Shown here: piece after piece, positions 11,936 through 22,860 of the stretch
Layout: the number at the start of each line of letters is the position of its first letter
How positions within the stretch are numbered: the stretch's first letter is position 1
Source of the DNA: Pseudoips prasinana
Taxonomy: Eukaryota; Arthropoda; Insecta; Lepidoptera; Nolidae
Assembly (NCBI GenBank): GCA_951640165.1
Contig: OX621246.1
Coordinates: 35,978,501-36,042,500 of the forward strand
Direction of reading: 5' to 3'
DNA length: 64,000 nt
Notes under the pieces: model-generated
The model's database searches: none
Seen by the model: only the letters and a program-made list of their open reading frames with translations
What the model was told of the DNA's origin: nothing
Translations under genes and position numbers: made by a program

Positions 11936-12325
11936 AGGTTACTTATGGGTATGAAACTCTAATAAGGAAATATCAATAAAGCATCTAATAAGAGTGTTAG
12001 AAGATCGATGTTCGGAAAACCAGTTCGAGTCAATTGCTCCAAAATCCGCTAAGTTATCTCCAGACTAAGATTCCTATTCGTTCCCAATTTCAGTCAGTAC
12101 GAAGTGGCAGTTGAGTCGTGAAAAGGTAGCAAACAAGCTTGAGTAGATATCGATTCAAGATCAAACCAAACTTGTAAACGATGCTTTATAGCTATATTTG
12201 AATCACAGCATATTTAAGGTAGTGGATGTAGGTGTGTATCTACTTCTGAACATGAGTCTCCCGCAATAATTGGAGGGTATTGCTATTATCGCCACACTTG
12301 ACAGGCGGATTGACGATCCCGGTAT

Positions 12326-12420
12326 AGGCTGCTGCCCGTTCTCAGATTGATATTCCCCGGGACGATTTCTACGCACCCCACGGGATGAGTAATATTGACC
12401 GCTATATGTCACACAGCAAA
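12326..12420. repeat. Rep-L fragment
   Basis: GATTTCTACGCACCCCACGG-GATGAGTA followed by a TATTGACCG block recurs at 13845-13935 and 26630-26695. The class is unknown; no coding or terminal motif is visible. Confidence 0.4.
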
Positions 12421-12423
12421 TCA

Positions 12424-12474
12424 GTGTGTGTGTGTGTGTTATTGTGTGTGTGTGTGTGTGCGTGTGTGTGTGTG
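12424..12474. repeat. (TG)n microsatellite
   Basis: About 50 bases of TG dinucleotides with one TTAT interruption and one CG step. It lies directly upstream of the SINE-E copy. Confidence 0.9.
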
Positions 12475-12475
12475 T

Positions 12476-12691
12476 CATAGCTAGATGCTCTCACCGGTCC
12501 GTAAGCAATCGGCGAGGTTAAGCAACGAAGCTCGCGGTCTGTCCGTAGATGGGTGACCGCCAAAGTGGTTTAATTTATGAGCATCTCCGTATTTCGGATG
12601 GCACTTTTAGTTAGGCAACAGTCGTTAAGCCATGTCGGAGGAACAACTCTGACACTAGAGAACCACTGCCCACGATAAGTAAGTAGTAAGT
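12476..12691 (+). mobile_element. SINE-E, 5S rRNA-derived head
   Basis: Positions about 12492-12565 match the 3' two-thirds of an insect 5S rRNA gene: CGGTCCGTAAGCAATCGGCG, GAGGTTAAGCAACG (5S A box) and GATGGGTGACCGCC (5S C box), at the right spacing. The 5S start is absent and a non-5S body follows (TGGTTTAATTT, core, GTCGTTAAGCC). The element ends in TAAGTAAG repeats. Transcription would use the 5S-type internal promoter (TFIIIA/pol III; family knowledge). It is not a functional 5S gene. Confidence 0.75.
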
Positions 12692-13084
12692 GTGTGTGTC
12701 TGTGTGAGAGAGAGAGATTATGTGTATGGGTATAATTTGTGTGTTACGCCTTTTTAAGTAAATATTTACCAAACGAGTGGAGTTCGCTCACCCAAGTACT
12801 AAAAACTTAACCCAATTTTCACTTCCTTGATACCTATTTACATTCAATCTCAAAAATCACTCAATTTGATTACACTCAACGAGTCTCCTCTAAAGGTTTG
12901 TTTACATACCTGTAAATAGAATTTTCCGCACTCAAGTCACGACTGAGTCGTTGACCCTGTGCGTCGACTGGTCGCCCGACTCGTTGATAGAAGGTGGGAC
13001 TTCACAGTTTAGTGGAGACACGCAAATTAAGAGATACACAAACACAATTTTACGCCTTAACAATGATTCATCTTAATATTTAAG

Positions 13085-13327
13085 CTTAACAATAATATCC
13101 TGGGACATTATTTACACTCGGCCATCTGATCCCAAACTACCAGATGACTGATATACTACATATACTACTTTTCTTTTGTAAATACATACTTATATAGATA
13201 ATTACCCCCAGACTTAGAACAAACAGACATGTTCATGCACACAAATATCTGTCCTGGGTGGGAATCGGCCAACGACCTCCGGCGTGAAGAGCAAGCATTT
13301 GCCAACCACGCCAACAGGCCCGTCAAA
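13085..13327 (-). mobile_element. SINE-A copy
   Basis: A minus-strand copy. The right end has the head (GCGTGAAGAGCAAGCATTTG as the complement) and the left end has AATATCCTGGGACATTATT. The B box is damaged (GAATCGGCCAACGA), so internal promoter activity is doubtful. Confidence 0.75.
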
Positions 13328-13544
13328 TAACAAGGTCCAATAAATTAAATGTGTCGCAAGGGCAGAGATTACCCTTGTGCTTAAAATATTCGAGCTGCCC
13401 AATAGGCCTCTGACATATCTTAAGGACTTTTAACCCTCTAAAGCACCGAAATGCTCAGAAATTACAACGCTTTACGACGTATTCCTCACTTATCACGTAT
13501 GGATGAGTTAAGAGTAACTGGCTCACTCATGTCAGCCAAATCGC

Positions 13545-13790
13545 GTCCAATGCTGGACAAAGGCCTACCCAAAAGATCTCCTCAAAGTGCTTCATCATCA
13601 TCATCATATCAGCCGAAAGACGTCCACAGCTGGACAAAGGCCTCCCCCAATTGCCGGTCTTGCGCTATCCGCATCCAGCGATTTCCAGCGACGCGCACAA
13701 GATCATCGGTCCATCTTGTAGGGGGCCTGCCCACGCTGCGTCTTCCGGTTCGTGGTCGCCACTCGAGAACCTATCTAAAGTGGTTGGGTC
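13545..13790 (-). mobile_element. RTE tail inserted into an older RTE tail
   Basis: Two successive minus-strand copies of the RTE 3' end. The older one (13545-13585) starts ATGTCAGCCAAATCGCGTCC. The younger one (13591-13780) starts with (ATC)n then ATATCAGCCGAAAGACGTCC and runs to CGCCACTCGAGAACC. AAAGTG(C/G)TT occurs on both sides of the younger copy, a likely 9-bp target duplication with one mismatch. Confidence 0.65.
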
Positions 13791-13844
13791 CATATTTATG
13801 GTATATCATAGTACACAGAAAGACTCTGCTGCCTGTTCTCTGGT

Positions 13845-13935
13845 AGATATTTCCTCTGGACTACTTCAAAGCCCCCCACGGGATGAGATGGGGTGGTGAT
13901 ATTCTTTACCGTCAGCCACGCAGCAACTGGCTATG
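13845..13935. repeat. Rep-L fragment
   Basis: CCCCCCACGGGATGAGATGG, GGTGGTGATATTCT and CCGTCAGCCACGCAGCA match the longer copy at 26500. It abuts the RTE pair. Confidence 0.45.
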
Positions 13936-13974
13936 AGCGCCTTTTAAAAGCCTGTGCTTAACTTTAAAATTTAG

Positions 13975-14398
13975 AGCCTATGTGTTATTCGGTTATATAA
14001 GCTATATTACAACAAAGTTTCATCAAAATCCCTTCCGTAGTTTTTGCGGGAAACAGCAACAAAACATCCATACTCACAATCTTCCGCATTTATAATATAA
14101 CTAGCTGTGCCCCGCGGTTTTACCCGCGTTAAACTTTATCAATTATAGCCTATGTGTTAATCCAGGGTGTCAGCTAACTCCATACCAAATTTTACTAAAA
14201 TCGCTCCAGCCGTTTAGACGTAAAGAAGTAACAAACATACACACTCACACAGTCACAAACTTTCGCATTTATAATATTAATGCGATATTACTACAAAGCT
14301 TCATCAAAATCCCTTCCGTAGTTTTTGCTTGAAAGAGTAACAAACACCCATACTCACAACCATTCGCATTTATAATATTAGTAGGATAAGTAGGATAG
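13975..14398 (-). mobile_element. Tandem Helitron pieces with a complete inner copy
   Basis: 14101-14285 is a complete 185-bp Helitron read on the minus strand: complement of CTAG at 14101-14104, the CCGCGGTTTTACCCGCG hairpin, and complement of the TC end at 14284-14285. Flanks are A (14100) and T (14286), fitting the A|T rule. The pieces on either side, 13975-14100 and 14286-14398, are about 90% alike (both contain TCATCAAAATCCCTTCCGTA) and are 5' parts of another Helitron subfamily. Confidence 0.65.
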
Positions 14399-14788
14399 TA
14401 GGATTATGATGCTTCACATCTGTTCAGTGTCCCGTGACGGACACATTGAAATCTCGACAAACACTAGAGGTATTTAGTCAGTCGAGTGTATCCTTAGTAA
14501 CAGAATAGACTGCAGGAAATAGTAATAGGCTGCAAAGCATAAGTACCACTTACCATTGTTTGCGTTGTACGCTTATTCCGAAAGGCTTATATGAATAAAA
14601 AAAATGTTCGCTACTATCAATAGTTTCTATTTACTGTGCGAATTGAACTATTACCAAGGGATTTAGCGGTGCGTGCCAATTCATAATTCTCAGCTTAAAA
14701 TAAGCTGGATTTGAAATTTAGACCTGAAAATATTCTAGCTATTAATTAGTGGATATTTTTGCACAGTTGATATGCAAATATTTCTGTA

Positions 14789-14809
14789 CTAGCTGTGCCC
14801 CACGGTACC
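14789..14809 (-). mobile_element. Helitron 3' terminus stub
   Basis: CTAGCTGTGCCCCACGGT is the complement of a Helitron 3' end. The rest of the element is replaced by the minisatellite that begins at 14810. Confidence 0.5.
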
Positions 14810-14971
14810 ACCTAACTGCGGTCGCCAACTCGCAAGCCGAGCGCGGTGACCTAACTGCGGTCGCCAACTCGCGGTGACTTAACTGCGGTCGCCAACTCGC
14901 GGTGACCTAACTGCGGTCGCCAACTCGCGGTGACCTAACTGCGGTCGCCAACTCGCAAGCCGAGCGCGGTG
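14810..14971. repeat. GC-rich minisatellite, 39-28-28-28-39 units
   Basis: Five head-to-tail units at 14810-14848, 14849-14876, 14877-14904, 14905-14932 and 14933-14971. All start AC(C/T)TAACTGCGGTCGCC. The first and last carry an 11-base insertion (AAGCCGAGCGC) before the terminal GGTG. Units differ by one substitution. At well over 60% GC it stands out sharply from its AT-rich surroundings. Confidence 0.9.
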
Positions 14972-15144
14972 ACCAAGGCAAACCCCTCCAAATGGCAACG
15001 TTTATAAAACCTTTGGAGAATGCCTATGTACAGCACTGAATGATATCAGGCTGATATTGACGACGTGTTATCATTATTATTTATATAACTTAACATGTCT
15101 TACTTATCATGACTTATGTAACACGTGAGTTAACTTAGTAAGTA

Positions 15145-15440
15145 CTAGCTGTGCCCCGCGGTTTTACCCGCGTTAAATTTTATACATTATCACAGCCCCT
15201 GTCCCGTAGGTGGTAGCGTGATAATATGTAGCCTATATGTTGAGCCGACCTCTTAGTAATATTCATGCAAATTTTTAAGTACATCCATGCAGTAGTTTTT
15301 GAGTTTATGTGGACATACATACAGACAAACAGATACACAGAGAAAAATTCTAAAAACTATATTTTTGGCTTTGGTATCGATTGGAGATCAAGCCCCATGT
15401 ATCCTTTTTAAAAAATATTCAATGTACAGTTTTGAATTAT
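15145..15440 (-). mobile_element. Long-type non-autonomous Helitron
   Basis: Complement of CTAG at 15145 with the CCGCGGTTTTACCCGCG hairpin, preceded by A. The body has the long-family blocks TAGCCTATATGTTGA, ACAGACAAACAGA and AAAACTATATTTTTGG. The far end is diverged and the TC terminus cannot be placed exactly. Confidence 0.65.
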
Positions 15441-15720
15441 AGTTTTGACGTATATAACATAGCAGCTCATAATGCTGATATGATAAATTTAATTTGATGT
15501 TTTTTTGTCAGTTTATAAATTGCTTTTATATGTTAGTCTGGAATTAGATGATTACATTTTACCGCTTCTAATTTGGCTTCAATATTGTACAGCGGTACTT
15601 ACTGAACATGTTAACAGCTATGAACTTGTAAATTAACTGTATATAACAAGAAATAAATACTCGATATAAGCATAATCTTACGTAACACATGAAAGTAATA
15701 TGAAACGTGATTACTCTCCA

Positions 15721-16020
15721 CAAAACAAGTAACTCTTTTATGGAGCAATGTATATGATTCTACAACAAACTTCCCAATTATATTAGAGACAATTTAGTTT
15801 TTATTACAAATAAGTTTATAAGAATGTTTAATTTCAAATTTTAGCGGGACATATTACAAAATTGCTGTCTATTTAAAAACGGTGTCGTCCTGAGTTTTCT
15901 GGCAGTGTTTCTCTATAGACGCCACGTCATGTACTGCAAGGTGGGATAAAGAAATGACGATTTCACATAATTGTAAAATGTTTACGGTATAAATGAATTT
16001 TAATTTGTATCTCAAAAATC
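15721..16020 (+). pseudogene. LINE-K 3' end, decayed
   Basis: ACTCTTTTATGGAGCAATGT begins a copy of the reverse transcriptase tail that is open at 48489, but here codon 6 is a stop (TGA) and most of the tail is deleted. The shared 3' untranslated region follows (GAGTTTTCTGGCAGTGTTTC, CACGTCATG). Confidence 0.6.
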
Positions 16021-18157
16021 GTAGTAGGTTTAAAAGTAGGAAAACTGAAAACAGCGCTTAACAACTCCAATAACACTGACACACTAAGTACTCCAATAAA
16101 AAGAAATGTTTTTATTTTAATCTCATATATGTATGTATATCGAATAACGAGGATATTGTCATTTCTTACGTAAAGTGCTCTTTCTCTACGAAAAGAGTAT
16201 CTATCTAGTAGAGTTTACCTGTCTCAGAGTGTCTAATTCTTCTTAAAGAGTTCACAAAGTTTGAATAAGCCTAGTAATCCTCATACGCACCCAAAAATCA
16301 TTAGGACCGCATAAGGGATACTCTTAAATCTCACCGTACAAGAGGTCAACCGCCTTGACAAAAAAAAGCATGTACTTAATAACAATTCCATAGTTAATCC
16401 TTAGCATTAAAAACTTATTAACTATTAAGTTACATAATTATCTAAAGGTACTACCGTGAAATGTCATCTCTGGTATTTTTAGAAATATAGACTAAATCGA
16501 AAGTATCAATTTGTGTTATGCTATCTCTTACACCCAGCATATCTGTATTCATTAAGCGAACGCGCAAAATATGCCTAAGTGAATTTGATTTAGTGCTTGG
16601 CGGTAGATTTTAAAATGACACAAGACAATAGATTTTTCGATTTCCAATCCTGACGGTAGTTTGAAACGGCCATTTTGTCACGCACCGAGCATGATAAAAT
16701 GGCCACTGTTGCTTTTATTCACGAATTCTTTGGTAGAACAAAGAGTACCGAAATTAGTGCTGTACCGAACAATTGTACATGATGCATGGGAGTCGAGTCA
16801 TGCGCCGCAGTCATTTGTCAAAACTGTCACTACACTAGCTTTGGTATAGTACAGGTGACTTACAGAAGTCGCATAGGCAAAACATTTTACCGTTGAAACA
16901 AATGAATTATGAAATACCTAATGTTACTAATTCTCGTAATAGGAGCAAAAATAACATGCTTTTAAATAACGTTCTAATTGGATTTACTCAAAGGAATATA
17001 CATTTTAAACGCTGCTTATTAGCTTTCTGGTTCGCCGAATAACTGATGAGTTTAATTCCACATTTTCACTTAGCGTATGACTACAGTCAAATAACCCATT
17101 TTAACGAACCGAAGCATACTTGAAATTGAATTAAATGTTTGTCATCGAATATTTGATTTTATTTATGTGCATCGATCCTTCGAATAATCGAATCATTTAT
17201 TCTAATCATATTCGTAGGAGTCACTGTACTCAATTGCTTACAATTGTCCGTTTATTGGGCTTTAATTTAATTCACTGCTATATATATGAAACTTCCATTT
17301 TTTTATGGGTGAACCCTAAGTCCTTTTCTATACCCATGACATGTGTGAATATCATGATGATCTGGTTAGTAGTTAAGGTGTGAAAACGTAGTAACTCAAA
17401 TTCACATTTGTTATTTTAGTTAGAATTGGGATATCTTCAAAAACTGCATACATGCAATAACTAGTTTGATAAGTATCGTTATTGAATGGATGAAAATATA
17501 TTTTTGTTAAAACAAATGAAAAAAAATGTTAAAAAAACAGTTAGCGGTAACTGTGGGTAGTTGACGTACTTTCAGCAAGACACTGTAAATGGATACGGAA
17601 TACTTTATATTTGAACTTCTGTCTTTTAGCTAGCTTTGACTATGAAATTCACGAATTCTGTCTACATTTAAGCTACTATGAATTGAATTCCCTCGCGATA
17701 AAGTATCATGTTGGGCGTCTCTTGTGACCAGAAGTGAGTTGTTGATAGAATATGATGACGTATTTAGTTGACGTAAGTGTTAATGTGATTAATAGATAGC
17801 AAGTTGGGTTTATAGTTGGCGGGATCCATCTTCTTGCATTAGTAAGGTACATTGTGTATAACAATTAGAAGTAACGTCTAGGGATTACACGTGATCTTAA
17901 AATATAGGAAGGTAATATCACTTTAATATATCCTCCGTAAGAATGTTAGAATAGAAACTCGTAAACTTGATCGGCTGATATGCTTGATCGTAAGTTAACG
18001 GTTAGAACATTAACCCTACATTATTTAGAAGATTCGATTCCTGCCGGATGATAAATTATCATTTCCCCGTTTTGTAGTAGGGGCACATTTGGCAACATAG
18101 CTACAATCTTTGAGATTAGTACCATTTAGTAACGACTAGTACCACTTCTGCTTACTC
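16021..18157. other. Repeat-poor 2.1-kb interval
   Basis: Two short open frames (16661-16849, 62 codons; 17135-17383, 82 codons) have no recognisable motif. A weak tRNA-like pair of boxes near 17990-18045 (TAACGGTTAGAACATT, AGATTCGATTCCTG) may be an old SINE head. Nothing else stands out. Confidence 0.4.
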
Positions 18158-18398
18158 ATAGCTAGATGATCTCTCCGGTCCGTAAGTGATCGGCGAGGTT
18201 AAGTAACAGTCCATAGATGGGTGACCGCCAAAGTGGTTTAATTTCTGAGCGTCTCCGTGCTTCGGAGAATACGTTAAGCTGTCGGTCCCGGTTGTAGTCA
18301 TTCGTCAACAGTCGTTAAGCCATGTCAGAGGCCTACTGGGCGGCTTGAACAACTCTGACACTAGGGTAACCCCTGCCCATACAATAAGTAAGTAAGTA
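18158..18398 (+). mobile_element. SINE-E copy
   Basis: CATAGCTAGATGATCTCTCC leads into the 5S-like head (CGGTCCGTAAGTGATCGGCG, GAGGTTAAGTAACA, GATGGGTGACCGCC); about 12 bases between the 5S boxes are missing relative to the copy at 12476. The body has CTTCGGAGAATACGTTAAGC and CAGTCGTTAAGCCATGTC. The tail is AATAAGTAAGTAAGT. Confidence 0.75.
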
Positions 18399-19900
18399 TC
18401 TCAACCCTTGAATATGTTAAAGAACTTTAACTAGTTTCGACATCTGACAGCAATCGACTTACCCCCGGCTAACCAAACATTGACAGATTTCTTAGACCGT
18501 CAAAGAAAAGTAACTAAGCCCCGGTTTATACCGGAGCAGAGCTGATAAAAGTGCGTTATCGACAATATATTGGGGCATCAGGGATGATGACGAAATGGGT
18601 AGTTAGCCACTTTTGAGGCATCCAAAATTAAAGCCAATATTGCCCCGCAACAAATAGCTACCAAGTTAGGAAACATTAAGCCAAGCAACTACTTAGTTCA
18701 AGTTAGTCATTGAATCCGTGTAAATCCCAAGCTCAGCTAGTCCAGCCGGTAATTACAGCAGCAGTTCAATCAGCAGCATTGTCTCGTGACATGTAATTCC
18801 GTTACAAAGCGCTAATGCGGCGGAATGCTAAACAATATCTCGTGTTCCGTCCAATTAACCCCTCCGTGCTATGGTGGTCCGTATTGGGTGCTAGGGTTGC
18901 CAATGAGCCGAAAATCTACACAGAATCAAGTAATGGTATTGTTTTTTAATAAAATAAAATAGGAGCTTCATTTATATTCCTAGATTCCTGTGAATATATG
19001 TATGGAAATAAAGATTCTGTGGGCAGTAGTTACCCCTGAGTCAAAGTTGTTGGCCTGTAACATAGCTTAACACAAGTTTTCTAAGGATTACAACCGAGAC
19101 CGACAGCTTAACGTACATTTTGAAGTAAGAAGATGCTCATAATAAGTTAATCTTCTGTTGTTTAAACATCAATAGACCTACCGCGTGTCCGGATGCTAAT
19201 GCTAACCTTGCCGATCCTTTTTGGATCGGAGAAGGCATCAGCCTGCGAGCTTCTTTATATTTTTTTTATTTTCACTTCTCTTTTATTGAAATTCCTATAT
19301 TTTCTCAATAATTTAATAAATTTGGTATTTATGGCTTAAAATTTTAATCTGAAACTTATAAATTGTTGATAAATTTCACCACGTACCGTTTCAAATGATT
19401 TCTTATTAGGTAATTTTATTATTAGGTACTTGAAACATACTGTGGTAAAATGTTATTCATTATTATTATTGGAATAATAATTACCTAATCAAAGTGGTAT
19501 TCTGTACTGGCTTCATATGAAATTTTGCCGCTCTAGTATTTAGAATGAGTAGTTGGGCAATTTATTTTATCTATATTCTGCATCACCCCGAGTTTTACTC
19601 TATACAGTAAAATTGTTTTTAAATTAGTTAATAAAGCTGTATATTGGTAGTAAGGGTGGCAGCCCTAAGTCGGAATAGTGCACACGAGTGGATTATTGCT
19701 ATTAGATTTAAAGATGCGTGTATATAGCGACGATAATTGTCGACGGCCGATCAGTTCTGCAAATTGCTTCGACTCGGTTGTGATTCTAGTATATATTACT
19801 TAAGTGCTTAAGTTCATGACTAGGGCTTGTTTATTTTAGATGAACATTTTATAAATTAGAGATTCTATTAAAGTTGGTGTCCCGCTTAGATTCTAATTTG
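18399..19900. other. Repeat-poor interval with a GC-richer patch
   Basis: 18690-18910 is more GC-rich than its surroundings, lacks repeats and contains phrases such as TAATTACAGCAGCAGTTC and AAAGCGCTAATGCGGCGG. It could be a regulatory or conserved non-coding element (inference). Fragments of SINE-E body (GACCGACAGCTTAACGT, near 19098) lie on the minus strand. No ORF of note. Confidence 0.3.
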
Positions 19901-20012
19901 CTTTTGACTTCAGGTGTGCAGTGGTTATTTACAGAAAATTACTATGTGTATGCATGTAAATGTACTTGTTCGAACGTGGAGACCATCTTAACCACTGCAC
20001 ACGTGTAGTCAA
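19901..20012. repeat. Hairpin element
   Basis: Inverted arms of about 28 bases: GCTTTTGACTTCAGGTGTGC at the left and its near-complement CACACGTGTAGTCAAAAG at the right, meeting AGTGGTTA and TAACCACT. The loop is about 55 bases. Likely an old MITE. Confidence 0.45.
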
Positions 20013-20439
20013 AAGTATTTTTGTTAAAAACAACCTTTATGTAAAAACACATCCCTTTTATATTGTAATGAGTTGTTTTTAAACACAGCTATATACAAAT
20101 GTGTTTGTTTGTCAATCAATAAATTTAAGATGGTAGATTTCAAGCATTACCTGTGGTTATTTATATATGATTTTTTTTTAATTATTATTAAGGTATATTT
20201 TATATGGGTTGCGGACCATTTCGCTTACGGCGGCTTGTTTATACTATCTTCTCGTGGTTACTGTGTAAGTTATAAGATCAACACCATAGAATAGAGTAGA
20301 CTATATTTCACCAGAAAAATTTACAGAGTTACAATTGGCGGTCGAGGAAAAAGTAAGATAGAAAATTACATATTACTATTTGTAGTAATGAAAATAAATA
20401 AAAATTAGAAACAGAATCAGCTCAGTACGTAAACTAGTG

Positions 20440-20530
20440 TTAAAGAGTGCAGCCAGAGGACCAACAGTTTTCTTCCTATCCGAGGCACGAGGCTGTAACT
20501 CTGCCGACTTCCAGGCTCAGAGATGCAACA
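20440..20530 (-). mobile_element. SINE-D body fragment
   Basis: TCCGAGGCACGAGGCTGTAA and GCCGACTTCCAGGCTC match the complement of the central SINE-D region. Both ends are missing. Confidence 0.4.
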
Positions 20531-20539
20531 AAGTATTTT

Positions 20540-20962
20540 AATTGCAATATCACTAATTCCTTTATAGGGTTCCGTACTCAAAGGGTAAAACTATACCCTA
20601 AAGTCTCCGCTGTCTGTCTCTCCGTCTGTCACCAAGCTGTATCTCATGAACTGTGATAGTTAGACAGTTGAAATTTTCACAGATGATGTGTTTCTATTGC
20701 CGTTATAACAATAAGTATTAAAATCAGAACAAAATATTTTAGGGGGCTCCCATACTAAGAACGTGATTTTTTTTAACTCGTCGCGGCAATTCATAAGATG
20801 ATAAGTTAATAATCGCTTTAAAAACAAATAATAACATAAAAATAAATCAAATATTTAAGGAGAGGTCCCATACAACGGACGTGATGTTTTTGCCGCTTTC
20901 ATAGATAATAATACGGAATCCTTCGTGCGCGAGTCCGACTCGCACTTGACCCGTTTTCTAAG
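20540..20962 (+). repeat. Rep-H copy
   Basis: It starts AGGGTTCCGTACTCAAAGGG, has CATGAACTGTGATAGTTAGA and TTTTCACAGATGATGTGTTT, and ends with GCGCGAGTCCGACTCGCACT. The same order on the other strand is seen at 40185 and 55673. It is a common lepidopteran interspersed repeat; I cannot assign its class. A 40-bp scrap of the same end lies at 21365-21405. Confidence 0.6.
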
Positions 20963-21394
20963 CCCGTGGCCTGAATACTGATCTCTACGACTAAATACAA
21001 GAGGTCTTATATTCCATAAGTGCCGGATTCACAAGATTTTTGTGTGACTCTATTTATTAGTTAGTTAAGTATTAGAGTGTGTTCTGTAATTGTTAGCTCA
21101 AAGTAAGCTTAGCACTAAGCTTCCAATTTGCGGGAATTGTGTTCCCAATAGTTATTTCTGTGTAATGTAAGTACTATTCAGGTTTCTGAATGCCACTCGC
21201 TTAACATCAAATGTAGGTGTAACTTGATGTTAAATTAACATTTTACTTAGTAATCGCGAGAGAGAGCACTGAAATTATATTGGAGATTACTAAGTGTGAA
21301 ATATATTTCAATTACTATCAATTTCGAACTAAATAAGAACCAAGTGTTTAGCATTTGATTAAAAATAAGCCGACCAAGTGCGAGTCGGTCTTAT

Positions 21395-21755
21395 TTTTTT
21401 TTATGTCATCGGTCGACAAACAAGCGGTTCACCTGATGGTAAGTGATCACCGCCGCCCATGTACAGAGGCTAGCACATCAAGCTACCCCAATCTATCAAA
21501 ATACCACAATTGAAAGTGAACCTTATGCTTATGTGATAAAGTTGAAAATCTATAAAAGAAATTTGACAGATTGGGGTAGCTGGATGTGCTGGCGTCTGTA
21601 CACTCGCAACACGAGAGGAGTCGGTGCGTTGCCGGCCTTAAAAGTCAGCAAACAAGTGTTACTGACCCTTCCCGCTACCCCGATGAGCTCTGTCGACCTT
21701 ACACACACACAGAAACACATCATTAAACTTATTAATGTTATTATTAAGGAATGAC
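21395..21755 (-). repeat. Rep-G copy interrupted by a MITE
   Basis: A poly-T start at left means the element is on the minus strand with a poly-A tail. ACCTGATGGTAAGTGATCAC and GCGTTGCCGGCCTTAAAAG are family markers shared with 33338, 39416 and 56812. The MITE at 21461-21601 separates CGCCGCCCAT from ACTCGCAACAC, adjacent in the other copies apart from three bases. Confidence 0.65.
21461..21601. mobile_element. GTAC-bounded MITE, 133-bp core
   Basis: GTAC at 21461-21464 and 21598-21601 encloses arms of about 36 bp (21465-21500 and 21562-21597, four mismatches; TAGCACATCAAGCTACCCC). GTAC behaves as a 4-bp target duplication because the surrounding Rep-G sequence resumes directly after it. The core starts AGAGGCTA, similar to the elements at 50408 and 57391. 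Confidence 0.65.
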
Positions 21756-22321
21756 TTCTATAACATCTAGGGATCCATAGAAACTTGTAGATATTTAAAT
21801 AATTTATTATCCATCACGATTTTTAAACAAAATGCTTCCATTCCAAACTTCCCTTAATCCCGGAAAAACATTGGAAAATTCTATTTTAAAAGTGTAAACC
21901 CAGGTGAGGGCAATATAGCCCGCTAATAACGGCCTATTGACGCCCTCTTTCCCATTAATCGGATTGGCCGCTTACCTGTATCGGCCAAAACGGCCCCCAG
22001 ATTATACAGTGTGAATTTATTGTTTTTAAATATAAGCTTCGGCGAAAAATTAGCGAGCTTCACCGTGAAATTGGGCCTTAATTTAAATTCGTGAAAGATT
22101 TAATAGAATTTTGTATTTTGCTGCTAAATTGTGGGCAAGTGTACCTACTTGAGGATAAAATGGAATGTATTTTTTTATACTCGTTTATTAGTTTCTCCTG
22201 TAAGTATGTATATTTGATTCTATTTAACGGGCGAAAGCTTCGGGATGTTAAAATATGTAACTAAAAAATTGGTACACAAATTGCTATACTCGGACGCCCA
22301 ACCTAATACTTGTAAAAACAC

Positions 22322-22342
22322 CGAGAGAGAGAGAGAGAGAGG
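22322..22342. repeat. (GA)n microsatellite
   Basis: About 10 GA units. Confidence 0.85.
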
Positions 22343-22860
22343 ATGAGCGCGAAAGAGATAGAGAAAATCGTGCGCGGTGGAGGCATAACAGTACTTCTTA
22401 TTCTGTGGCATAACGCTTTTTTCCCACTTGACTATTTTTACCAGCCAACTCCTTCCGGAAGCCCCATTAAGGAACTTCATTCTAGCAACTTGTCAGGTAT
22501 TCTCATTATTAAGTTGTATTCTTAAAACTTGGAATATTTGAATTAAAAAAAAATGTGGCCAGCCATGTCATTAGAGCATACTAATTGCTATTTCATTCGT
22601 AAATAAAATGATCATGTTTATCAGGAGTTCGATCCTGGGACTTATTGATATCGAGATAATAAGATAATAAAAATTCTATTCCTTGATATACCACGAAACT
22701 ACCGCGAATAGGATTTCGTGTGCTTGATATCCTTGTTTATTCGCGGTATTCGTTAATATTATTAATAAAATCCGTTTAATCCAATCTGCGGCGCCCTAAT
22801 TTAGAAAGAAGGAAAGAATAAAGAAAGAAAATGTTTTATTGAACACATGCATAATATTTA

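Noticed and set aside
12492..12565. Possible 5S rRNA gene
   Set aside because: Only the 3' two-thirds of 5S are matched, with mutations and an unrelated body attached; repeated in several copies, so a SINE.
13451..13846. 131-codon open frame, plus strand
   Set aside because: It runs antisense through two RTE tails (CATCATCAT reads as Ser repeats); no independent coding signal.
14810..14971. Possible CRISPR-like or regularly spaced repeat
   Set aside because: Units are directly tandem without unique spacers and the genome is eukaryotic; it is a minisatellite.
21443..21754. 103-codon open frame
   Set aside because: It crosses Rep-G and the nested MITE; cannot be an inherited gene.
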